Made by a program: the position numbers and the translations under genes
Notes under the pieces: model-generated
Databases searched by the model: none
Told to the model about the DNA's origin: nothing
Seen by the model: the letters and a program-made list of their open reading frames with translations, nothing else
Source: Aequorivita sp. CIP111184
GTDB taxonomy: Bacteria; Bacteroidota; Bacteroidia; Flavobacteriales; Flavobacteriaceae
Assembly (NCBI RefSeq): GCF_900489465.1
Contig: NZ_UEFQ01000013.1
Location: 744,001-808,000 of the forward strand
Length of the DNA: 64,000 nucleotides
Direction of reading: 5' to 3'
Shown: piece by piece, positions 43,675-52,550 of the stretch
Position numbering within the stretch: position 1 is the first letter of the stretch
Layout: each line of letters opens with the position of its first letter

Positions 43675-45726
43675 ATGAAAATAATACTATTAATTTTTAT
43701 TCTTTTCGTCTCAAGCCTCGTGGGACAAGACAAGAATACAGAGATTCTTTGGGATACTTATGGGGTTCCCCATATTTATGCTAATGACGAATCTTCATTG
43801 TACAAGGCCTTTGGTTGGGCGCAGATGCATAACCACGCAGATCTTATATTACGGCTATACGGCGAATCCCGCGGCAGGTCCGCTGAATATTGGGGCACAA
43901 AACTGGAACAGGACAAAATGCTGCATCTGCTAAATTTTCCCGAATTGGGAAAGACCGAATATAATCAACTCAACGGCAACCTTAAAAACATCGTAGATTC
44001 ATTTGTTTCCGGAATGAACGCATACGCCCAACAGAATCCCGACCGTATTGCCGAAGAGTTGAAGGTTGTTCTTCCTGTTAAACCCGATGATATTTTAGCC
44101 CATTTATTGCGGACACTTTATTATGATTTTTTAATAAGTCCAGAAATTGGAAAAGGTAAAAGTTGGAGTCCTGGGTCCAATGCATGGGCGGTAGGGCCAA
44201 AACTCACTGTAAGTGGAAATTCAATTTTACTTGCCAATCCACATATGCCATGGTTGGATGAAATGGCTTCCTACCGTTTTATGGAGGCTCAGCTCAATCG
44301 GGGTGATAATATGCAGTATGGCGTTGCCCTAATTGGTGTTCCAATCTTGGGAATTGCCTTCAACCATAACCTGGGGTGGACACATACAGTAAATCCATTG
44401 GACAATGTTGATCTTTATGATATTAAAGTAAAGGACGGTAAATATATACTTGATGGAACATCCCACGATTTTGATATTTCTGAAATAACCATAAAATCAC
44501 GTGATAAAAACGGTGAAATAAGCGAAGAAAAGATAGAACGAAAAGTTTCAAAACATGGTGTAATCATTTCAGAGAAGGGCGATAATGCCCTTGCCTTGCG
44601 CTACCCTTATATGACCGATCCGCCGCAGATGGTAAAGCAATGGTATGATATGGGCCAAGCGAAAAATTTTGATGAATTTGAAGCAGCATTAAAACAAAAT
44701 GCCCTTCCTCTTTTTAATGTTATCTATGTCGATAAGGATAAAAATATTTTCTACTCCTTTGCAGGGAATGTTCCCCAGAAAAAAGGCGATTGGGCAGATT
44801 GGAAAAATGAGGTTTCCGGTGCCGAAAGCGATTTGATATGGGATAGTTACCATTCCTATTCAGAATTACCCAAATTAAAAAACCCAAAAAGTGGCTGGCT
44901 TCAGAATGCAAACGACGGACCTTATTTTGCTACCTATCCTCAAGAAATTAAGGCTTCAGATTATGATGAAGATATTTCGGAATCCAAAATTCGTTTCAGG
45001 CCGCAACAATCCATTCAATTGATAAGCGAGGCAAAAGATCTGACATTGGAAAAATTTATTGGTCTTAAAAATTCTACATCCTGCTTGTTTTTCTTCCGTA
45101 TCAAGGATGAACTGGAAGCCATGAAGAAATTAACCACAGACCCAGCGACTCTCGAAGGTTTAAATGCGCTGACTTCGTGGAATGGAAATTTTGATGCGGA
45201 TAATATGCAGGCAGCTTTTTTTATCGGATACTTTATTTCTCCTTTCATTAATTATTCCAATTTTTGGGAGATAGATTGGTCCGCAGATGCGCCATTGAGT
45301 ACTCCAGATGGGATTAAAGATCCAGAGAAAAAACTTAAGATATTAAAAGGATTTACGGAGTATTTTAAAAAAAGGTATGGTAGCTTGGAGATTCCGTATG
45401 GCGATTTGTACAGAATAAAAATAGGAGAACGGGAGATTCCGGCGAATGGAGGTATTGGCAGTTTTGGTGTTTTTAGAACCCTCGATTTTCAACCCGGTGA
45501 GGATGGAAAATCTTATGCGTATATGGGTGATGGATATGTATGCGCTACTGAATTTGGCGAAGAACCTACGGCAAAGGTTCTAATGACATTTGGCAATGCA
45601 AGCCAAAAAGGGAGTAAACATATAGGCGATCAACTAGATTTATTTGCAAAAAAAGAAATGCGAGATGCGTTGCTTACTAAGGAGGATGTCGAAGCAAACC
45701 TTGAAGAGCGCGAGACTATCAAGTAG
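43675..45726 (+). CDS. Penicillin-acylase family (S45) hydrolase
   Basis: This 683-residue periplasmic Ntn-hydrolase has a signal peptide (MKIILLIFILFVSSLVGQ), an alpha-subunit region, and the autocatalytic cleavage site before the nucleophile in PGSNAWAVGP (Ser168), then a beta-subunit with LLANPHMPW, IGVPILGIAFNHNLGWTHTVN and a C-terminal domain with GDGYVCATEFG. Members hydrolyse amides such as penicillins, acyl-homoserine lactones or aculeacin; the overall layout (683 residues, short alpha chain) is that of the aculeacin/AHL acylase branch, so quorum quenching is possible but not shown. It stands alone, with a palindromic repeat after its stop. Confidence 0.9.
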   Translation: MKIILLIFILFVSSLVGQDKNTEILWDTYGVPHIYANDESSLYKAFGWAQMHNHADLILRLYGESRGRSAEYWGTKLEQDKMLHLLNFPELGKTEYNQLNGNLKNIVDSFVSGMNAYAQQNPDRIAEELKVVLPVKPDDILAHLLRTLYYDFLISPEIGKGKSWSPGSNAWAVGPKLTVSGNSILLANPHMPWLDEMASYRFMEAQLNRGDNMQYGVALIGVPILGIAFNHNLGWTHTVNPLDNVDLYDIKVKDGKYILDGTSHDFDISEITIKSRDKNGEISEEKIERKVSKHGVIISEKGDNALALRYPYMTDPPQMVKQWYDMGQAKNFDEFEAALKQNALPLFNVIYVDKDKNIFYSFAGNVPQKKGDWADWKNEVSGAESDLIWDSYHSYSELPKLKNPKSGWLQNANDGPYFATYPQEIKASDYDEDISESKIRFRPQQSIQLISEAKDLTLEKFIGLKNSTSCLFFFRIKDELEAMKKLTTDPATLEGLNALTSWNGNFDADNMQAAFFIGYFISPFINYSNFWEIDWSADAPLSTPDGIKDPEKKLKILKGFTEYFKKRYGSLEIPYGDLYRIKIGEREIPANGGIGSFGVFRTLDFQPGEDGKSYAYMGDGYVCATEFGEEPTAKVLMTFGNASQKGSKHIGDQLDLFAKKEMRDALLTKEDVEANLEERETIK

Positions 45727-45789
45727 CTTTTTGTTATTATTTAAGTCTAAAAATAGAAGAGTGTTTTACTTGCAATTAAGAAGCCCTTT

Positions 45790-45822
45790 AGACCTGTCAG
45801 GTTTTGAAAACCTGACAGGTCT
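45790..45822. repeat. Perfect palindrome, terminator-like repeat after the acylase gene
   Basis: AGACCTGTCAGGTTTT and AAAACCTGACAGGTCT are exact complements around one G, followed by TTTCTTTTC. The GACCTGTCAGGTTTTGAAAA word is a frequent dispersed palindrome in this group; here it also suits a terminator. Confidence 0.65.
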
Positions 45823-45908
45823 TTTCTTTTCGATATTTAAAACCAAAGCTTACTTTTGTGAAATTAAAGTTAAGAACTATTAATCAAAAGATACCCGCCT
45901 AAGTTTAT

Positions 45909-45925
45909 ATTGAGCGGAGTCGAAA
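45909..45925. repeat. Short dispersed word related to the TCGAC repeats
   Basis: TTGAGCGGAGTCGAAA lies just before the isoaspartyl-peptidase ATG and is another form of the short interspersed words seen at 27.4 and 43.4 kb. It is single-copy here. Confidence 0.35.
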
Positions 45926-45938
45926 TACGGCATAAAAA

Positions 45939-46871
45939 ATGAAAAAACATTCCCTAGTAATCCACGGCGGTGCCGGAACGCTCGTAAAAGGATTAATGAC
46001 TCCAGAAAAAGAAGAAGAGTACAAAGCAGCTTTAAATGAAGCATTGGAAAAAGGATATGCAATTCTTGAAAATGACGGAAGCGCAATGGATGCTATTGAA
46101 ACTGCGGTAAACTATTTAGAAGATTCCCCGCTTTTTAATGCGGGAAAAGGAAGTGTTTTTACCAACGACGGCACTCACGAAATGGATGCCGCCATTATGG
46201 ATGGAAAAAATCTAAAGGCCGGAGCCGTTTCATTGATTACCGGAATTTCAAATCCAATTACTTTAGCTCGCGATGTAATGGAAAAAAGCGACCACGTGTT
46301 TTTGGCAGGCGATGGCGCCATGCGTTTTGCAAAAAGTTTGAATTACAAATTGGAATCTCCGGAATATTTTTACGACGAGCACCGCTATCAACAGTGGCAA
46401 AACATAAAGGACAGCGATACCTTTGAGCTGGACCACAGTATGAAAAAAGAAGGCAAATTCGGGACTGTAGGAGCAGTGGCCTGCGATAAGAATGGTAACA
46501 TTGCCGGCGCAACTTCAACTGGTGGAATGACCAATAAAAAGTGGGGAAGAATAGGCGATAGCCCTATGATTGGATCTGGAACGTATGCCAATAATAAAAC
46601 CTGTGCAGTAAGTTGTACGGGTAGTGGCGAATTCTTCATTCGCGGTGTGGTGGCTTATGATGTTTCGTGTTTAATGGAATACAAAGGAATGACTTTGGAA
46701 GAGGCTGCCTCCGAAGTAATAAATAAGCGTGTTTTAGAAATTGGCGGTGATGGTGGTTTAATTGCCGTTGATGCCAATGGAAATATAGCAATGCCATTCA
46801 ATACCGAAGGAATGTATCGGGCATTTAAAACTTCCGAAGGGAAAAAGGAAATTGATATTTATAAAATTTGA
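45939..46871 (+). CDS. iaaA: Isoaspartyl peptidase / Ntn-type L-asparaginase
   Basis: This 310-residue Ntn-hydrolase cleaves itself before Thr176 in FGTVGAVA to give alpha and beta chains, and then hydrolyses beta-aspartyl dipeptides and asparagine. Signatures seen: VIHGGAGTL at the start, NAGKGSVFTNDGTHEMDAAIMDG, and the beta-chain ATSTGGMTNKKWGRIGDSPMIGSGTYA and CTGSGEFFIRG. It has no signal peptide. Its neighbours are cyanophycinase (convergent, overlapping by 13 bases) and cyanophycin synthetase, so it probably finishes cyanophycin breakdown by splitting the beta-Asp-Arg dipeptide. Confidence 0.95.
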   Translation: MKKHSLVIHGGAGTLVKGLMTPEKEEEYKAALNEALEKGYAILENDGSAMDAIETAVNYLEDSPLFNAGKGSVFTNDGTHEMDAAIMDGKNLKAGAVSLITGISNPITLARDVMEKSDHVFLAGDGAMRFAKSLNYKLESPEYFYDEHRYQQWQNIKDSDTFELDHSMKKEGKFGTVGAVACDKNGNIAGATSTGGMTNKKWGRIGDSPMIGSGTYANNKTCAVSCTGSGEFFIRGVVAYDVSCLMEYKGMTLEEAASEVINKRVLEIGGDGGLIAVDANGNIAMPFNTEGMYRAFKTSEGKKEIDIYKI

Positions 46872-47731
46872 GATTCAACTACACGAAGGTGATATGGCGA
46901 AATTTTAAGCTTCTTTTTCTTAATATCAAAACGGTCGCCGTTTGCTAAAATATGGGTTTTTAGATTATTTAGAGACATTGGTGTACCTTTCTCAACCAAT
47001 GCTTGGTTGTTGTGCTTCAATTTTCTAGGATCAAAAAGGATGACCATTCCTGAGCCAATCACTTCAACTATATTGCACTTTTTGATAACGAGTCCGGTAT
47101 CTTCAGCCAATCCGATGCCAATAAGCTTTGGAAAACGTGCAACAGCTTCGGCAAGCCTTCCGAAACGGCCCCGACGAATAAAGTGTGAATCTATAATCAA
47201 GTTTGGAATAAAGCCCATGCCTTCTCCCATTAAAACCGCGCCTTTTGTAAATGCTTCTTTGATACCACCACCTTTAATCATTTCTTGGCTCATGCACATA
47301 GCACCTGCACTGGTCCCTGCAATTACAAAATTGTCTTTTACGTATCGGTTTTGAATAATTGCATGCAGTTTCGTTCCGCCGATATATTGAACTATTTTAG
47401 ACTGGTCTCCGCCGGAAAACATCACACAGTCTGCTTTTTGCATTAAATCAAGATGAAGCGGATTTTCAGCTTCTTCACGAGTGCGGATATCCATGATGTG
47501 AATATTTTCACAACCCAATTTTCTAAAAGCTTCTAGGTAATTTTCACTCACTTCCTTTGGGATACTGGATGCGGTTGGAACCACCACAATAAGAGCATCT
47601 TTACCGCCACTCTCTCGCACCACACGGGAAAGAATTCCTTCTTGGATATATTCTAAAGTATATATTTCACTTTCTTCAATGCCCTTGTCTTCATTTCCAC
47701 CTATGGGGATTAGTGTGCCTTTTACGCTCAT
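46859..47731 (-). CDS. cphB: Cyanophycinase
   Basis: The 290-residue serine-type exopeptidase of family S51 cuts cyanophycin to beta-Asp-Arg dipeptides. The nucleophile lies in VIAGTSAGAMCMS (Ser141), the conserved FSGGDQSKI segment at about 105 and a His in DSHFIRRGRFGRL (His183) complete the active-site region. There is no signal peptide, so it acts inside the cell. It overlaps iaaA tail to tail and is divergent from cphA, with 96 bases between the two starts, an arrangement that suits reciprocal control of synthesis and breakdown. Confidence 0.95.
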   Translation of the reverse strand: MSVKGTLIPIGGNEDKGIEESEIYTLEYIQEGILSRVVRESGGKDALIVVVPTASSIPKEVSENYLEAFRKLGCENIHIMDIRTREEAENPLHLDLMQKADCVMFSGGDQSKIVQYIGGTKLHAIIQNRYVKDNFVIAGTSAGAMCMSQEMIKGGGIKEAFTKGAVLMGEGMGFIPNLIIDSHFIRRGRFGRLAEAVARFPKLIGIGLAEDTGLVIKKCNIVEVIGSGMVILFDPRKLKHNNQALVEKGTPMSLNNLKTHILANGDRFDIKKKKLKISPYHLRVVESQIL

Positions 47732-47751
47732 GAACTTATTTGATTTGCCGG

Positions 47752-47759
47752 CAAAAATA
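47752..47759 (-). promoter_or_regulatory. -7 promoter box of cphB
   Basis: The minus strand reads TATTTTTG (TAnnTTTG), about 21 bases before the cphB ATG. On the plus strand the region contains TATATTTA (near 47788), a weaker candidate for cphA. Confidence 0.5.
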
Positions 47760-47827
47760 CGCTAATTGTTATAAAAATTAATCATATATTTATCAAATTC
47801 GAACTAAACTAACAAATCTGCTAACGT

Positions 47828-50473
47828 ATGCGAATTAGAGAAATAAACGCCATGCGAGGACCAAATTACTGGTCTATCCGTCGTCATAAATTAATTGTAA
47901 TGGTTTTAGACCTTGAGGAAATGGAGGAGCTCCCTTCAAATAAAATTGAAGGTTATAGCGATCGGCTGAAAATCATGTTTCCCAGTATGTTTAGCCATCG
48001 TTGTAGCGTAGGCGAGCCAGGTGGTTTTTTCCAGCGAGTAGAAGAAGGCACGTGGATGGGTCACGTTATTGAGCATATAGCTTTGGAGATTCAGACTTTG
48101 GCTGGTATGGATACCGGTTTTGGAAGAACACGTGGTTATGGTGAAGAGGGTGTCTATAATGTAGTTTTTTCCTATTTGGAAGAAAATGTGGGGCGTTATG
48201 CTGCAAATGCTGCGGTGGAAATTTGTAAAGCGCTTATTACTGGTGATAGTTATAATTTAGAAGCAGATATTCAGCGAATGCGCGAAATTCGTGAAGATGA
48301 ACGTTTAGGACCAAGTACTGGTTCTATTGTTGAAGAGGCCGAAGCACGTGGTATTCCATGGATTCGATTGAATAAATACTCATTGGTTCAATTGGGTTAC
48401 GGAGCAAATCAAAAAAGAATTCAAGCCACCGTGACTTCAGAAACAAGTAGTATTGGTGTAGAGATAGCTTGCGATAAAGAAGATACAAAATACCTTTTGG
48501 AACAAGCTGAGATTGAAGTTCCGCGCGGTGATATCATTAGTCGTGAAAGCAGTTTAGAAGATGCCTGCAGGTATGTTGGTTTTCCTTTGGTAGTTAAACC
48601 AGTTGGTGGAAATCACGGTCGCGGAATTACCGTAAATATTAAAAATTATGAAGACGCTGTAGTGGCATTTCACGCTGCAAAAATTGTTTCTCCAAAAGTA
48701 ATTATTGAAAAATTTATTACAGGCGAAGATTATAGGTTGCTAGTTATAAATAATGTGTTGGTTGCCGCTGCTAAGCGAACACCGGCCCATATTATTGGTG
48801 ATGGTAAATCAACTATTAAAGAATTGGTCGATGAGGTTAACAAAGACTCACGTCGTGGTTATGGACACGAAAATGTGCTTACAAAAATCACTATCAATGA
48901 TTTGACCAAAACTATCATCGCCGCCAATGGATACACGGAAGATTCTGTGCCAGCAAAAGATGAAAGAGTTATTTTGAAAGACACCGCAAACCTCAGCACG
49001 GGTGGAACTGCCGAAGACGTAACAGATATTGTACATCCTTCCAACGTTTCAATGGCTGAACGAATTTCAAAAATAATAGATCTTGACATCTGTGGAATTG
49101 ATATAATGACTACAGACATTAGCCAGCCGTTAAGTGAAACCGGTGGGGCTATTTTAGAAGTTAATGCCGGACCTGGGTTTAGAATGCACTTGGCGCCAAC
49201 TACAGGTTTGCCAAGAAACGTTGCGGCGCCTGTTGTTGACAAATTATTTCCGCAGCAAGGGCAACAAGGCGGTACGGGAAGAATTCCAATTATAGCTATT
49301 ACCGGAACAAACGGAAAAACCACAACAACACGCCTTATTGCACACATGGCAAAAATGAAAGGCCACAGAGTGGGCTACACTACAAGTGATGGTGTGTATA
49401 TTCAAAATAGATTATTGATGAAGGGAGATTGTACAGGTCCTGCAAGTGCAGAGTTTGTACTGAAAGATCCAACAGTAAATTTTGCAGTTTTGGAATGTGC
49501 GCGTGGCGGGCTTTTACGTGCTGGGCTCGGTTTCAAAAAATGTGATGTTGGGATTGTAACCAACGTTGCCGCAGATCATTTGGGGCTCAAGGGAATTCAT
49601 ACCGTAGAACAGTTGGCTAAAGTTAAGGGAGTAATTCCTGAAACCGTTTTGCCTGATGGCTATGCAATTTTGAATGCTGATGACGATCTGGTTTACGAAA
49701 TGCGAAGAACTATTAATTGTAACCTTGCGCTTTTCTCTATGGATGAAGAAAACCCGCGCATAAAAGCACTTCAAAAACTTGGTGGGATTACGGCTATTTA
49801 TGAGAATGGGTATGTTACGCTTTGTCGCGGTACATGGAAAATGCGTGTTATGAAAGCGGAAAACATCCCATTGACCTATGGCGGGAAAGCTGAATTTATG
49901 ATTCAAAATATTCTGCCAGCTGTAATTGCCGCAAACGTTCGTGGAATTGGAATTGAAGATATGAAAATAGCGCTGGAAACATTTATTCCTTCGGCTTCAC
50001 AAACACCGGGAAGGTTAAATCTTTTTGAGTTTGAAAACTTCAGCATATTACTTGATTATGCACACAATCCTGCAGGAATGCGGGCTCTACAGAAGTTTAT
50101 AGATACCTTTGAAGCAACTGAAAAAATAGGAATTATTGCAGGAGTGGGAGATAGAAGGGAAGAAGACACAAATGAATTGGGAAGCATCGCCGCCGAAATG
50201 TTTGATGAAATAATTATCAGACAGGACAAAAATCTACGCGGAAAATCTGAAGAAGATTTAATAAAAATGTTGAATGATGGTATTAAAATGAAGGATCCTA
50301 ATAAGAAAACAACGATTATCCCTTCAGAAAAAGAAGCTATTACACATGCGGTTAAAAATGCCAAAAAAGGTTCTTTAATTATTTGCTGTAGCGATGTAAT
50401 CCCAGATGCATTGGAACTTGTAATGAAATTCAAGGAACTGGAAAGCCGTGGTGAAATGATCTTTGCGCAATAA
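47828..50473 (+). CDS. cphA: Cyanophycin synthetase (CphA1 type)
   Basis: This 881-residue ligase builds the storage polymer multi-L-arginyl-poly-L-aspartate. Domains in order: an N-terminal region (1-about 160) with MRIREINAMRGPNYWS and WMGHVIEHIALEIQ, an ATP-grasp domain (about 215-480; KPVGGNHGRGITVNI, EVNAGPGFRMHLAP) that adds aspartate, and a Mur-ligase-like domain (about 485-881; P-loop TGTNGKTTTT at 492-501, LECARGGLLRAGLGF, LDYAHNPAG) that adds arginine. The length and both active domains match full CphA1 enzymes, so the protein should be functional. It is followed by a hairpin terminator. Confidence 0.96.
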   Translation: MRIREINAMRGPNYWSIRRHKLIVMVLDLEEMEELPSNKIEGYSDRLKIMFPSMFSHRCSVGEPGGFFQRVEEGTWMGHVIEHIALEIQTLAGMDTGFGRTRGYGEEGVYNVVFSYLEENVGRYAANAAVEICKALITGDSYNLEADIQRMREIREDERLGPSTGSIVEEAEARGIPWIRLNKYSLVQLGYGANQKRIQATVTSETSSIGVEIACDKEDTKYLLEQAEIEVPRGDIISRESSLEDACRYVGFPLVVKPVGGNHGRGITVNIKNYEDAVVAFHAAKIVSPKVIIEKFITGEDYRLLVINNVLVAAAKRTPAHIIGDGKSTIKELVDEVNKDSRRGYGHENVLTKITINDLTKTIIAANGYTEDSVPAKDERVILKDTANLSTGGTAEDVTDIVHPSNVSMAERISKIIDLDICGIDIMTTDISQPLSETGGAILEVNAGPGFRMHLAPTTGLPRNVAAPVVDKLFPQQGQQGGTGRIPIIAITGTNGKTTTTRLIAHMAKMKGHRVGYTTSDGVYIQNRLLMKGDCTGPASAEFVLKDPTVNFAVLECARGGLLRAGLGFKKCDVGIVTNVAADHLGLKGIHTVEQLAKVKGVIPETVLPDGYAILNADDDLVYEMRRTINCNLALFSMDEENPRIKALQKLGGITAIYENGYVTLCRGTWKMRVMKAENIPLTYGGKAEFMIQNILPAVIAANVRGIGIEDMKIALETFIPSASQTPGRLNLFEFENFSILLDYAHNPAGMRALQKFIDTFEATEKIGIIAGVGDRREEDTNELGSIAAEMFDEIIIRQDKNLRGKSEEDLIKMLNDGIKMKDPNKKTTIIPSEKEAITHAVKNAKKGSLIICCSDVIPDALELVMKFKELESRGEMIFAQ

Positions 50474-50480
50474 AAAAGCA

Positions 50481-50516
50481 AAAGCCGCTCCTCCTCAAAA
50501 GCGACTTTACTTTTTA
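50481..50516 (+). terminator. Terminator after cphA
   Basis: AAAGCCGCT and AGCGACTTT pair with one mismatch around CCTCCTCAAA, then ACTTTTTAA follows. Confidence 0.6.
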
Positions 50517-50620
50517 ACACTGAAAAATGAAAACAATTTGATCAGGATTGATTTCGAAACAAAACTAATAGTTGCCTATTAACTTATCCTTAATTCAATA
50601 TTATCAAAAAAACTTTTAAA

Positions 50621-50650
50621 AGAAAGCCGCACTCAATGCGGCTTTCTTAT
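50621..50650 (-). terminator. Hairpin terminator, probably of the small leftward gene
   Basis: AGAAAGCCGCA and TGCGGCTTTCT form an 11-bp stem around CTCAA; the minus-strand side ends in TTTCTTTT. It lies downstream of the small secreted-peptide frame on that strand and could also back up cphA termination. Confidence 0.75.
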
Positions 50651-50781
50651 TAAAAACAGTTGAAGGCTTGCCTCAACTAAACTATCTTTTATTCTTCCTA
50701 TTAATTAAATTCAAACATAACAACGGTCCTCAGTCCTAAGCAGAGTTTGGTATTTTCTTTATGCAACAATGATTCGTTATC

Positions 50782-50934
50782 TTAACTTAAGACTATCACT
50801 TTTTTATCTGCCGATGAAATTTTTTCGGTCACTCTTAAAATGGAATCTATAACCGTAGTATTTTTCACTGGCACATTTTGTGAAAAGCCAGTAAAACCTA
50901 TAAGTAAGGTTAAAAGTGAAAGTGAGGTTTTCAA
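50782..50934 (-). CDS. Candidate small secreted peptide (50 aa, TTG start)
   Basis: A short frame opens at TTG with KTSLSLLTLLIGFTGFSQ, a clean signal peptide with an FSQ end that looks like the Flavobacteriaceae SPI cleavage style, then about 31 residues (NVPVKNTTVIDSILRV, TEKISSADKKVIVLS) and a stop. In-frame upstream there is a TAG seven codons before, with no ATG. The frame is the only protein-like thing in this gap and is followed by a terminator hairpin. It could be a real small exported peptide or the remnant of a longer gene. No promoter box of good quality was found. Confidence 0.45.
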   Translation of the reverse strand: MKTSLSLLTLLIGFTGFSQNVPVKNTTVIDSILRVTEKISSADKKVIVLS

Positions 50935-51269
50935 GTTTTTTATAATCTTTTTCTAAGATACTACATTAACTGCAATAGATAACAACTTGAATTTAATGGA
51001 TTTGTAATTTTATTTCTTTTTTAATATTGCAAAGTAAATAGAGAGACCATAACAGACCATTACAGCTTAGAAAAGTATAATTATGGATTTACTTCTTTTG
51101 AAACTTTCCGTTTCACTCAATATTTACTTAATCCAATACTAATTTCTAATAGTCTGAAGAAGTAATTTCGTTAATTTCAGAAAATGTATGCTGCTAAAAC
51201 AGTTAAAATAAAGTGAAGTAGCATTTCAGTTTTTTGAAACAACCTATCTTTAAAAATTGTTTCTACTCT

Positions 51270-52496
51270 ATGCGTTGGTTCCTCTTTATTATAATTTACA
51301 TTCTTGTTGATATTTACGCCTTTCAAGTTGTAAAAACTATTTCAAAAAGTCCGTGGATTCACGGGTTATATGTCTTTATTTCACTGGGGGTTTTAGCAGG
51401 ATTAATTTATGAACTGTCCTTCTTTGGTTCCGCAAAAATGATGGAGCCGCCGAAGATGTATTTCTTCGGAATTTTCCTCGCTATTTTTATTCCAAAATTA
51501 ATCCTCGTTATTTTTATGTTCGGGGAAGACATTGTTCGTTTTTTTGTGGGAGTCTTTATGAAAGTTGCGGGAAGTGATCAGTCTTTTTATATGCCTTCGC
51601 GCAGAAAATTTGTAAGCACCATCGCTCTTGGAATTGCTGCAATCCCCTTTGCATCGCTCATTTATGGAATGGTTCAAGGAAAGTACAATTATAAAGTGCT
51701 TAAATATGCTTTGGAATTTGATGATCTTCCAGATGAATTTGACGGTTTCACCTTAACGCAAATTAGCGATGTGCACAGCGGTAGTTTTGATAATCACCAA
51801 AAAGTGGAATATGCCGTGAATTTAATAAATGAACAACAAAGCGATGTGATTCTCTTTACAGGCGATTTGGTTAACAATGTTGCAGATGAAATGAACGATT
51901 GGAAAGCTCTTTTTTCAACTTTGAAAGCGCCCCGAGGTGTTTACTCAGTATTGGGGAACCACGATTATGGCGATTATGTAAACTGGGAAAGTGCGACTGA
52001 AAAAGCTGAAAACCTCGATAAATTGAAATCACTCCAAAAGGAAATGGGTTGGGATCTGTTGCTGAACGAAAATAGATATTTCGAAAAAAACGGTCAAAAA
52101 ATTGCGTTGGTTGGTGTTGAAAATTGGGGCGAAAATGGTTTTAAACAAGCCGGCGATCTCGATAAAGCCTGTGAGGGAATTTTAGAGACTGATTTCAAAA
52201 TTTTGATGAGCCACGATCCATCACACTGGCAAGCAAAGATAAAAGATGATCCGCGCCATTTTCATTTAACGTTGAGTGGCCATACGCACGGAATGCAATT
52301 TGGTATTGAAATACCTGGAATAATAAAATGGAGTCCCATAAAATATCGATATAAAAATTGGGCAGGAATTTATGAGGAATTTGGAAGATATATAAATGTA
52401 AACCGCGGTTTTGGCTTTTTGGGCTATCCCGGGCGCGTTGGTATTTGGCCAGAGATTACCGTAATTCAACTTAAAAAGAAACAGAGTACCGTATAA
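51270..52496 (+). CDS. Membrane-bound metallophosphoesterase
   Basis: This 408-residue protein has three to four membrane helices in its first 125 residues, then a calcineurin-type phosphoesterase domain with all five metal motifs: QISDVHSG, LFTGDLVNN, LGNHDYGDY, LMSHDPSHW and LSGHTHGMQFG. The presence of a membrane anchor and the order of motifs resemble the YkuE/LpxG-like group, whose members cleave UDP- or lipid-linked phosphates. The start is the ATG of MRWFLFIIIYIL; an upstream TTG frame of 12 codons is not needed. Substrate unknown. Confidence 0.92.
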   Translation: MRWFLFIIIYILVDIYAFQVVKTISKSPWIHGLYVFISLGVLAGLIYELSFFGSAKMMEPPKMYFFGIFLAIFIPKLILVIFMFGEDIVRFFVGVFMKVAGSDQSFYMPSRRKFVSTIALGIAAIPFASLIYGMVQGKYNYKVLKYALEFDDLPDEFDGFTLTQISDVHSGSFDNHQKVEYAVNLINEQQSDVILFTGDLVNNVADEMNDWKALFSTLKAPRGVYSVLGNHDYGDYVNWESATEKAENLDKLKSLQKEMGWDLLLNENRYFEKNGQKIALVGVENWGENGFKQAGDLDKACEGILETDFKILMSHDPSHWQAKIKDDPRHFHLTLSGHTHGMQFGIEIPGIIKWSPIKYRYKNWAGIYEEFGRYINVNRGFGFLGYPGRVGIWPEITVIQLKKKQSTV

Positions 52497-52510
52497 TAAT
52501 CGGGAAATGT

Positions 52511-52518
52511 TATATTTG
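52511..52518 (+). promoter_or_regulatory. -7 promoter box of the thioredoxin-like gene
   Basis: TATATTTG matches TAnnTTTG and lies 32 bases before the ATG, inside the short gap after the phosphoesterase gene. Confidence 0.6.
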
Positions 52519-52550
52519 TAATACAATTGTTCAACTAACACATTAGGCGA

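Larger units (their letters stand above)
50474..51269. other. Long intergenic region (about 0.8 kb)
   Basis: Between cphA and the metallophosphoesterase there is no long frame. It contains the cphA terminator, a second hairpin (50621-50647), a candidate small secreted-peptide gene on the minus strand, and about 300 A/T-rich bases (50940-51233) with no clear signal. Confidence 0.7.

Noticed and set aside
48859-49347. A 162-codon antisense frame within cphA.
   Set aside because: It is a shadow of the cphA coding frame and its composition follows the sense codons; cphA is intact and well supported.
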